From: an uncultured Flavobacteriales bacterium
Lineage (GTDB): Bacteria; Bacteroidota; Bacteroidia; Flavobacteriales_E; Vicingaceae
Reading direction: 5' to 3'
NCBI GenBank assembly: GCA_905479995.1
Contig: CAJQON010000015.1
Location: 62,001-126,000 of the forward strand
DNA length: 64,000 bases
Shown here: positions 7,313-14,768 of the stretch, piece after piece
How positions within the stretch are numbered: the stretch's first letter is position 1
Layout: the number at the start of each line of letters is the position of its first letter
Made by a program: the position numbers and the translations under genes
Notes under the pieces: generated by a model
Databases searched by the model: none
Seen by the model: only the letters and a program-made list of their open reading frames with translations
Told to the model about the DNA's origin: nothing

Positions 7313-8200
7313 TTAAAAACCTTTTGAGAAATTACTCCGCAAGTTGGCGTTCTCAGGAGCTTGAATTGCTTGTTGTATTTGGTTTAAGAACAAGGCTTTG
7401 TCTTTACCTAAAACGCCTTTAAGAATGAGGTTGTTGGAAGCATGATCGCTTCTAAAAATAGTCTCGGTTAAAGTTAAGTTTTCTATAAACTGGTGCAATT
7501 CAATAAATAGTTCTTGTTGACTTTGTATTTCATAAACACCTTTATATCTATTGCGGTAATGTTCAATTCCTTTGTGAGGAGTTAACACTAATGTGCTTAA
7601 ATATTTTGGCTGGGTTTCGTTTAATACTTTTGCCGAATTTAGGGCGTGTTGCTTAGATAATAGTTTACCACCAACTCCATTAATAATCATGACAGAACTG
7701 TTCATTCCTGCAGCCTTACTTTTATTAATTCCTTCAATAGTAGTTTGAAACGTTTCTCCTTTTTGGATACATTCCAACACCTCGCTATCTCCAGATTCAA
7801 TGCCTACATAAAGTAGTGTTAGTCCAGCTTCGTAAAGTTCTTTTAGTTCAGTATCGGACTTATTAGCTAAATTACTTGGTGAAGCATAAGTAGAAATTCG
7901 TTGTAATTTTGGAAAGGTAGCTTTAAGCTTGGTTAAAATACGCAAAAGTCGAGCGGTAGAAAGTACTAATGGATCGCCATCAGCCAAAAACACTTTTCTA
8001 ATTTCATTGGCATAAGGTAAAAAAGCATCAATATCCTTAAAAACATCTTCTTCTTTTCTAGCTTTAAAGTGTTTACTAGTGTACATTTCACAAAAAGAAC
8101 ATTTGTTCCAGCTACAGCCTAAAGTAATTTGAATAATTAAAGAACGCCCTTCGCTTGGTGGACGATATAGTGGTTCGTTGTAAGTTATCGGAAAACTCAT
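7313..8200 (-). CDS. Radical SAM protein
   Basis: A 295-residue cytosolic enzyme with the radical SAM cluster motif CxxxCxxC in TLGCSWNKCSFCEMY (about residues 29-40), followed by the glycine-rich SAM-binding strand LADGDPLVLS and the LYVGIESGDSEVLECIQKG segment typical of the Elp3/MiaB-like superfamily. It should bind a 4Fe-4S cluster and cleave S-adenosylmethionine to start a radical reaction. The substrate is not evident; there is no auxiliary-cluster or TRAM domain. It is divergent from the TonB-like gene, with 60 bases between start codons. Confidence 0.88.
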   Translation of the reverse strand: MSFPITYNEPLYRPPSEGRSLIIQITLGCSWNKCSFCEMYTSKHFKARKEEDVFKDIDAFLPYANEIRKVFLADGDPLVLSTARLLRILTKLKATFPKLQRISTYASPSNLANKSDTELKELYEAGLTLLYVGIESGDSEVLECIQKGETFQTTIEGINKSKAAGMNSSVMIINGVGGKLLSKQHALNSAKVLNETQPKYLSTLVLTPHKGIEHYRNRYKGVYEIQSQQELFIELHQFIENLTLTETIFRSDHASNNLILKGVLGKDKALFLNQIQQAIQAPENANLRSNFSKGF

Positions 8201-8260
8201 AATAAGCTAAACTAATAAATAGAAGAAATATAACTTAATAATGTTAGCTATATTTGCGTT

Positions 8261-9070
8261 ATGAGATTTTTAATAGCCATAATATTGTTTTCTTTTACGG
8301 TATCAATATGTGCTCAAAACACTAAAAAGGTAACAAAAGAAGAATCCCTCCCTGCTGAAAATTATGGTGGAAAAGTTGGATTAAAACAGTTTCTTATGCA
8401 GGAAATGAATTACCCCAAGGAAGCTTTAAAAAATAAAATTGAGGGAACGGTAGAATTGAATTTTAAGGTGGACTATATTACAGGTAAAACTTCAGAACTA
8501 AAAGTATTACAAGCTGTATCGCCAGAAATTGATGCTGAAGCAATTCGTTTACAACATTTATTGTTGTTTGAACCTGCTAAATATTTAGGAGATAAAACAG
8601 TTCCTTTTCGATCATTAAAAATTAAATTCTCGGTAAGCACTTACAAACGTTATTGTAAAAAGAGAGGATATGATAAGGTAATTTATGCTGCTGATATGGA
8701 TACTTCAGCTGTTATTTTTTCTACCAATAAATTGGATAAAAAGCCAAGAATGGTGTTTGCAGATAGTTTGGATAATATTTCCACTTTTTTAACAAAAAAT
8801 TTGAATTACCCAGAAGGAACTCGAAGTTTAAGTATTAAAGGAAAAGTAAAAGTATCTTTTGTTGTTGAACCAACAGGAAGAATAACCAATATAAAGTTAA
8901 TTAATGGCTTGGGAGGTGGAGCTACAAACGAAACCTTTAGGTTGTTAAAATTAATTAAATGGACTCCAGGAGTTATTAATGGTGTTTGTTGTAGGGTTGC
9001 ACAAACGTTTGAGGTTAGCTATACTCTTTCAGATGATTCGGGAATGGGTGTTTTGCCTAGCCGTTTTTAA
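8261..9070 (+). CDS. TonB-like protein with two C-terminal domains
   Basis: A 269-residue exported protein with signal peptide MRFLIAIILFSFTVSICAQ and no retained N-terminal membrane anchor. It contains two TonB C-terminal-like domains, at about 30-125 (MNYPKEALKNKIEGTVELNF) and 175-260 (LNYPEGTRSLSIKGKVKVSFVV, then LKLIKWTPG). Such periplasmic duplicated TonB_C proteins are common in Bacteroidota and may contact outer-membrane receptors, but without the membrane anchor it cannot energise transport as classical TonB does. A TATATTTG octamer ends four bases before the ATG, so a start of transcription almost at the ATG is possible. Confidence 0.85.
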   Translation: MRFLIAIILFSFTVSICAQNTKKVTKEESLPAENYGGKVGLKQFLMQEMNYPKEALKNKIEGTVELNFKVDYITGKTSELKVLQAVSPEIDAEAIRLQHLLLFEPAKYLGDKTVPFRSLKIKFSVSTYKRYCKKRGYDKVIYAADMDTSAVIFSTNKLDKKPRMVFADSLDNISTFLTKNLNYPEGTRSLSIKGKVKVSFVVEPTGRITNIKLINGLGGGATNETFRLLKLIKWTPGVINGVCCRVAQTFEVSYTLSDDSGMGVLPSRF

Positions 9071-9151
9071 AATTATTTCTAATTCTTTTCATCTATTAAA
9101 TCTTGTGTTTTGCAGAAATAGGTAATACTTTTGTCGGCTAATAAAAACAAT

Positions 9152-10714
9152 ATGACCAACTTATTTTTATCAAGATTATTCCTAATCTCTTTTACATTTT
9201 TAAGTACATTTTTAGTTGCCCAAGATAAAAATGAACTAAAAATAGCCAATGATAATTTTTCTAAAAACAATTTTATTGAAGCCTTAGATGGTTATTTAGA
9301 ATTGATTGAAAGTACACCTGATGACACCAAGCTGAATTATAAGATTGGAGTATGCTACCTTAATACAAACATTGATAAGGCCAACGCGATTCCATACCTA
9401 GAAAAAGCGTCAAAACAAGAAGGCGCTAATCCTAATACGTTTTACTTATTGGGAAGAGCTTACCATTTTGCATATCGTTTTCCAGAAGCTGTTGCCTTAT
9501 TTGAAAAGTTTAAGGCTTTAGATAAAGGACATTCTGTGAATTTAGCGGATGTAGAGAAACAAATTGAATATTGTTATAATGCAATGGAGTTAATAAAATT
9601 TCCTTTAGATGTAAGTTTTAAAAACTTAGGAGCAGCAATTAATTCAACCACAGAGGACTATTATCCTTTTGTTCCTTTAGATGAAAATTTTCTAATTTAT
9701 AATTCTAAAAGAGATGATGGTAGTGAACAAATACCAAACGGGGAGTATAACGCTGAAATATACATGTCGCATGTAAAAAATGGAACATTTTCTAATGCAC
9801 GAAAATTAGATCAAAACGTAAATACTTTAGAAGGATCTGAAGAAATAGTTGGGATGTCGGGCGATGGTAAATTCTTATTGTTTTACTACGAAAACGAAGC
9901 TCATTATGGTGATTTAATTATAGCCGAATACGATGGCGAATCTGTAACCAATGTTGAAAAATTGCCTAAAGTTATCAATACAAAAAATCATGAAATTGCT
10001 GCATCAATTTCTAAATATGGAGATGTTATTTATTTTGCTAGTAACAGAGATGGTGGCTATGGTGGTGTAGATATTTATACTTCTCGAAGATTACCGAATG
10101 GAAAATGGGGGCCTGCTCAAAATATGGGGCCATCTATTAATACTCCGTTTGATGAGGATTTTCCAAATATTACAGCAGATAACAAAACGTTATATTTTAG
10201 TTCAAAAGGGCATACGAGTATGGGAGGATATGACATTTTTAAAGCTTCGTGGAATTCTATAAAAAGAAATTGGGGAGACGTTCAAAATGTTGGTTACCCT
10301 TTAAATACTCCAGAAGATAATACGAACTTTAGGTCGTCAAAATCAGGAAGAACAGGTTATATTTCTGCATTAAGAGCAAAGGGTTTTGGTAATTTAGATG
10401 TTTATGGAGTTACATTTAATGAAGTAGATCCGCAATATTCAGTATTAAAAGGATTCGTAAATGCTTCAGATTCAAGTGAGCAAATTAAAGATGTGTTTAT
10501 TTCGGTATTGGATTTAGCTACCGATGAATTGTATGGAAGTTACATGACCAACCCCTTGTCCGGGAGATACGTTATTATTCTTCCTCCCGGAAAATACAAT
10601 GTTTTGGTAGAAGTTCCAGGCTTTGAAATGTATTCTGAAAATCTTGAAATTTTTGGGAAAGGATCATTTAGAAGTACCATTAAAAAGGATTTTCCTTTAA
10701 AGAGAATTCATTAG
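9152..10714 (+). CDS. TPR/PD40 propeller protein, PorE-like without OmpA domain
   Basis: ATG 9152 is chosen over the track's TTG 9131 because it starts a clean signal peptide (MTNLFLSRLFLISFTFLSTFLVAQ). The 520-residue protein has N-terminal TPR-like helices (about 25-140), a PD40/WD40-like propeller (about 150-430) with repeats such as GDVIYFASNRDGGYGGVDIY and NKTLYFSSKGHTSMGGYDIF, and a carboxypeptidase-regulatory-like beta domain (about 430-515). This order equals that of T9SS PorE and related OmpA-family proteins, but the C-terminal peptidoglycan-binding OmpA domain is absent; the ORF ends normally with TAG. It is probably periplasmic. Role in secretion or gliding is inferred from architecture only. 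Confidence 0.82.
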   Translation: MTNLFLSRLFLISFTFLSTFLVAQDKNELKIANDNFSKNNFIEALDGYLELIESTPDDTKLNYKIGVCYLNTNIDKANAIPYLEKASKQEGANPNTFYLLGRAYHFAYRFPEAVALFEKFKALDKGHSVNLADVEKQIEYCYNAMELIKFPLDVSFKNLGAAINSTTEDYYPFVPLDENFLIYNSKRDDGSEQIPNGEYNAEIYMSHVKNGTFSNARKLDQNVNTLEGSEEIVGMSGDGKFLLFYYENEAHYGDLIIAEYDGESVTNVEKLPKVINTKNHEIAASISKYGDVIYFASNRDGGYGGVDIYTSRRLPNGKWGPAQNMGPSINTPFDEDFPNITADNKTLYFSSKGHTSMGGYDIFKASWNSIKRNWGDVQNVGYPLNTPEDNTNFRSSKSGRTGYISALRAKGFGNLDVYGVTFNEVDPQYSVLKGFVNASDSSEQIKDVFISVLDLATDELYGSYMTNPLSGRYVIILPPGKYNVLVEVPGFEMYSENLEIFGKGSFRSTIKKDFPLKRIH

Positions 10715-10821
10715 AAATCTGCTGACTTTTGGCCTTAAAACTCAAGTTATCAAACCTTATTAACATTGCTTGAAAATGGACGCTTTTTGAGCGAATTTTG
10801 AGTAACCTAAAATAACGGAAC

Positions 10822-11646
10822 ATGCAGCAATATTTAGATTTATTAGATCACATTTTAACGAACGGAAGTAACAAAGGAGATCGAACAGGAACAGGAACAG
10901 TAAGCTGTTTTGGGTATCAAATGCGTTTCGATTTAAGCAAAGGTTTTCCTTGTTTAACCACCAAAAAGCTACATTTAAAATCTATCGTTCATGAACTGTT
11001 GTGGTTTATTAAAGGCGATACCAACATTAAATACCTACAAGACAATGGTGTTAAAATTTGGGATGGTTGGGCAAACGATGAAGGAGATTTAGGACCTGTT
11101 TATGGTTACCAATGGAGGAATTGGAATGGAGATGGAGTAGATCAAATTACCGAATTAATAGATCAAATTAAAACCAACCCGAATAGTCGAAGATTATTGG
11201 TTTCAGCATGGAACCCAAGTGTAATGCCAGATACCACCGTTTCTTTTGAAGAAAATGTTGCCAATGGTAAAGCTGCTTTACCACCTTGTCATGCTTTTTT
11301 CCAGTTTTATGTAATGGACGGAAAATTATCATGTCAATTATACCAACGAAGCGCAGATACCTTTTTGGGTGTTCCATTTAACATTGCTTCATATGCTTTG
11401 TTTGCTATGATGGTAGCTCAAGTTTGTGACTTAGAACCAGGAGATTTTATTCACACTTTTGGAGATGTTCATTTGTACAACGACCATTTAGAACAAGCTC
11501 GGTTGCAATTAACAAGAGATCCTCGTCCATTGCCAACTATGAAAATAAATCCAAACGTAAAAAGCATATTTGACTTTAAGTTTGAAGATTTTGAATTGGT
11601 GAACTACGAACCTCACGCTCATATTAAAGCAGCAGTGTCTTTGTAA
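10822..11646 (+). CDS. thyA: Thymidylate synthase
   Basis: ThyA methylates dUMP to dTMP with methylenetetrahydrofolate. The 274-residue protein has the dUMP-binding start [16 protein letters not shown], the folate-site [20 protein letters not shown], the catalytic Cys in [12 protein letters not shown] (Cys156), and the [18 protein letters not shown] and [12 protein letters not shown] segments. The ten extra residues before the active site ([13 protein letters not shown]) are a common variant. The stop codon overlaps the ATG of the next gene (TAATG), indicating translational coupling. No dihydrofolate reductase gene is adjacent, unlike many thyA loci. Confidence 0.97.
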   Translation: MQQYLDLLDHILTNGSNKGDRTGTGTVSCFGYQMRFDLSKGFPCLTTKKLHLKSIVHELLWFIKGDTNIKYLQDNGVKIWDGWANDEGDLGPVYGYQWRNWNGDGVDQITELIDQIKTNPNSRRLLVSAWNPSVMPDTTVSFEENVANGKAALPPCHAFFQFYVMDGKLSCQLYQRSADTFLGVPFNIASYALFAMMVAQVCDLEPGDFIHTFGDVHLYNDHLEQARLQLTRDPRPLPTMKINPNVKSIFDFKFEDFELVNYEPHAHIKAAVSL

Positions 11647-12092
11647 TGGAAAAACTGAATTTACCGCAATACCCTTTAAAGCTAAAAAAAGAAGGAGGTA
11701 AGCAGTATATCTTTGATGTTATTCGTAAAAAGTATTTGGTACTCACTCCCGAAGAATGGGTGAGGCAAAACTTCATTCAATATTTAATTAGCGAAAAGGA
11801 GTATCCAGCAAGTTTAATTGCCATAGAAAAAGGCTTGAGACTTAATGAATTGCAAAAGCGCGCAGATGCTTTAGTATATAAAAATACAGACCCTATTGTT
11901 TTAATAGAATTTAAAGCACCAAAGATTAAAATTAACCAAGAAGTTTTTGAGCAAATAGGGCGATACAATAGCACTTTTAAAGTTCCTTACCTTATTGTTA
12001 GTAATGGATTTGATCATTACTGTGCTAAAATTAATTTTGAAAACAGCTCGTTTGAATTTTTGCACGAAATACCTAATTATGCCACGTTATAG
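11646..12092 (+). CDS. Orphan HsdR N-terminal nuclease-domain protein
   Basis: A 148-residue stand-alone protein matching the HsdR N-terminal family (type I restriction enzyme R protein N-terminal domain). It has LVLTPEEWVRQNFIQYLI at the start and the PD-(D/E)xK core RADALVYKNTDPIVLIEFKAPK, with Asp, then Glu-x-Lys, and QIGRYN after it. The helicase and methylase parts of type I systems are absent and no hsdS/hsdM genes are near, so it is not part of a complete restriction system. It is coupled to thyA by a one-base overlap. Its true role is unknown; nucleic-acid binding or cleavage is inferred from the fold. Confidence 0.85.
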   Translation: MEKLNLPQYPLKLKKEGGKQYIFDVIRKKYLVLTPEEWVRQNFIQYLISEKEYPASLIAIEKGLRLNELQKRADALVYKNTDPIVLIEFKAPKIKINQEVFEQIGRYNSTFKVPYLIVSNGFDHYCAKINFENSSFEFLHEIPNYATL

Positions 12093-12178
12093 TAATTGTT
12101 TGGTAGATATACCTTTTTCTCAAATTTAGTAAAACAACTCTTTATCATCGATTAAAAAAGTTTACTTAACTTTAGATA

Positions 12179-14719
12179 ATGAAAAATATCCTATTAGTTC
12201 TTTTGTTGTCCTTTTCAGCTGTTCTTTATAGTCAGCACTCTAAGGTAAATTTGGCGCTTCAAGTTAAATTGGCCAAACAAAAAAATAAAGCGGAATTATT
12301 CCCTCTATTTATTACTGGAAATGCATTACAAATAAAGCAAGAAACTGAAAAGGTTGGAGGAAAGGCAATACGATCTACCGGAGATGTTGTTCAAGTAAAG
12401 CTGCCTGTGGGAGCCATTGAATCGTTTTCTAAAAACACTTTTGTACAAAGCATTCCTTACTCTTTTTCGAAAGGAAGAACGCTTGCCGATACTATGATTA
12501 TTCATAATGATGTAGTACCGGTTCACAATGGAGATGCACCTTTGTTTCAAGAGTACACTGGTAAAGGAGTTGTTTTTGGGTTAATAGATACTGGTCATGA
12601 TATTGACCATCCTGACTTTAAAGATACTTTAGGGAACACTAGAATTTACCGTTTGTGGGATCAAGTTGCTAGTATTAAGTGGGATTCAGCATCCATTAAT
12701 AATGCGACTTGTACCCATACAGATTATGGAAGCACTTCGCATGGTACACAGGTTTCTGGCATTGGAGCAGGTAATGGCTTAGCGCTAAATAAATTTGTTG
12801 GTGTTGCACCTGAGGCTACAATTGTAGCTGTGGCAAGTGATTTTAGTTCACCCAATTGGTTAACAACTGTAGTAGATGCTGTAGATTACATTTATGCTGT
12901 TGCAGATTCATTAAACATGCCATGTGTTATTAATATTAGTGCTGGAACTTATTTTGGGTCTCACGATGCTACAGACCCTGCAGCTAAATTAATTGACAGC
13001 TTAGTTAATTATAAATCTGGTAGAGCATTGGTTTGTGCAGCAGGAAATTGTGGAGCCATTAAGTGGCATGTGGAACAAACTGTAACTGCTGACACCTCAT
13101 TCTCCTGGTTAAAGTACAACCCTTCTTCTGCTTTTGGTTTTGGTTCTGTTTACTATGAAGTATGGTCTGATACGGCAGATTTTAACAATGTGGATTATGC
13201 TTTTGGTGCAAATTTACCTAGTGGAACTTTTGAAGAAAGAGGGAGAACCTCGTTTTTTAACATTAAAAATAGGTTAGGTTCATTTAAAGATACCATTTGG
13301 AATGGATCAAATATTTTAGCAATTGTTGATGCTTATGGAGAACTGCAAGGCGATAAGTATTTGTTAGAAGTAATGCTTAACGAACCTGATTCAAACACCT
13401 ACAACTTTAGTATTTTAAGTACAGGTTCAGGGCAATTTGATTTTTGGTCAACTACAGCTTTAGGAACTTCAGAAATTATAGCTACAGGTTTGCCTACTGC
13501 AGCAGTTTATCCACCAATAGCTTTTTATACTTTGCCAGATACGTTAAAAACAACAGTAAGTAGCTTTACCTGTTCACCTACTGTTCTTACAGTAGCAAAT
13601 TTTATTAACCGAAGTACCTATTACGATGTTGACAGTATTTTGAGAATTCAGCCTTATGAGGTTGGTAAGTTATCGGAATCATCTAGTAGAGGTCCAGATA
13701 GAAGAGGAAATCAAAAACCAGATATTGGTGCAACTGGAGATCAGACTTTTGGAGCAAATTCTGCAGCAGTATGTGCAGCTGCAATGGCGGCAAGTCCATC
13801 CAATAGAGCAAAAGTGGCATTGGGCGGAATGCATCGAAGAAATGGAGGAACCTCAATGGCTTCTCCAGTAATAGCTGGAACGGTAGCTTTATATTTTCAA
13901 AAATGCCCAAATGCAACTATGGCTGAAGTTAAAGCAGCAATTACAGGCAGTGCTAAAGTTGACTTGCAAACAGGAAGCGTTCCAAATGTAGGGTATGGCC
14001 ATGGTAAAGTTGATGCTTTTGCAGCTTTAAACTATTCAAATTATACAGTGACTTTAGCTCCAGATAAGGATGTTTGTGCTGGAGATAGTATTCAAATTAC
14101 ACCCGGAACTTATTCTACCTACCTTTGGTCAAATGGAGATACTTCCAACACTGTTTATATAGATTCTACCGAGCAAGTTTATGTATCGGTGAGTAACGCA
14201 AGCGGATGTATTGCTCATTCTGACACAATAAATGTAACCTGGCGTCCATTGCCTGTAGTAGGAAACATTACTGTTGTTGGTAATGATACCTTAATTTATA
14301 CCACGAATTTAAACATCCAATGGTATTACAATAATGGTATTATTCCTTCTGAAACTGATACCTTGCATCAAGTGGCAAATAATGGTGACTATTATGCTGA
14401 AATAACAGATAGTTTAGGCTGTAAGAGTAATACCGATACGGTAAATATTATTTTGTTGGGTATTGAAAATTTTGAAAATAATGCTATTAATATTTATCCA
14501 AACCCAACATCAGGAAACCTAACGGTTGAAACCAATCAAGCTGACATTACTAGTATTTCTATATTAAATGTATTGGGAGAAGAAGTAATTAATCGCATCG
14601 TTAAGGGTAATGAGAGTCGCATTGTTTTCGACCTTAATAATTATGCTGAAGGTATTTATTATGTAAAAGTTAAATCTAACGAAAAAGAATACCTCCAAAA
14701 GCTGATTTTGGTTCGTTAG
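12179..14719 (+). CDS. T9SS-secreted S8 subtilisin-like protease
   Basis: An 846-residue secreted serine peptidase. Signal peptide MKNILLVLLLSFSAVLYSQ; peptidase S8 domain with Asp137 (VVFGLIDTGHDID), His188 (STSHGTQVSG) and Ser559 (GGTSMASPVIAG). A long insert between His and Ser carries a lectin-like beta region, as in the Bacteroidota gliding/secretion-dependent subtilases. Then follow Ig-like/SprB-type segments with ITPGTYSTYLWSNGDTS, and a C-terminal T9SS type A sorting domain from about 760 (INIYPNPTSGNLTVE ... GIYYVKVKSN ... KLILVR). It should cross the outer membrane through T9SS. A second subtilase follows after 13 bases of spacer. Confidence 0.93.
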   Translation: MKNILLVLLLSFSAVLYSQHSKVNLALQVKLAKQKNKAELFPLFITGNALQIKQETEKVGGKAIRSTGDVVQVKLPVGAIESFSKNTFVQSIPYSFSKGRTLADTMIIHNDVVPVHNGDAPLFQEYTGKGVVFGLIDTGHDIDHPDFKDTLGNTRIYRLWDQVASIKWDSASINNATCTHTDYGSTSHGTQVSGIGAGNGLALNKFVGVAPEATIVAVASDFSSPNWLTTVVDAVDYIYAVADSLNMPCVINISAGTYFGSHDATDPAAKLIDSLVNYKSGRALVCAAGNCGAIKWHVEQTVTADTSFSWLKYNPSSAFGFGSVYYEVWSDTADFNNVDYAFGANLPSGTFEERGRTSFFNIKNRLGSFKDTIWNGSNILAIVDAYGELQGDKYLLEVMLNEPDSNTYNFSILSTGSGQFDFWSTTALGTSEIIATGLPTAAVYPPIAFYTLPDTLKTTVSSFTCSPTVLTVANFINRSTYYDVDSILRIQPYEVGKLSESSSRGPDRRGNQKPDIGATGDQTFGANSAAVCAAAMAASPSNRAKVALGGMHRRNGGTSMASPVIAGTVALYFQKCPNATMAEVKAAITGSAKVDLQTGSVPNVGYGHGKVDAFAALNYSNYTVTLAPDKDVCAGDSIQITPGTYSTYLWSNGDTSNTVYIDSTEQVYVSVSNASGCIAHSDTINVTWRPLPVVGNITVVGNDTLIYTTNLNIQWYYNNGIIPSETDTLHQVANNGDYYAEITDSLGCKSNTDTVNIILLGIENFENNAINIYPNPTSGNLTVETNQADITSISILNVLGEEVINRIVKGNESRIVFDLNNYAEGIYYVKVKSNEKEYLQKLILVR

Positions 14720-14768
14720 TTAAAAGAGGTAAATGGTTTTGTCTTTTATTGTTACCTTCGTTTATAAG

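Noticed and set aside
11646-12092. Type I restriction-modification system
   Set aside because: Only the HsdR N-terminal domain is present; helicase, specificity and methylase genes are absent.
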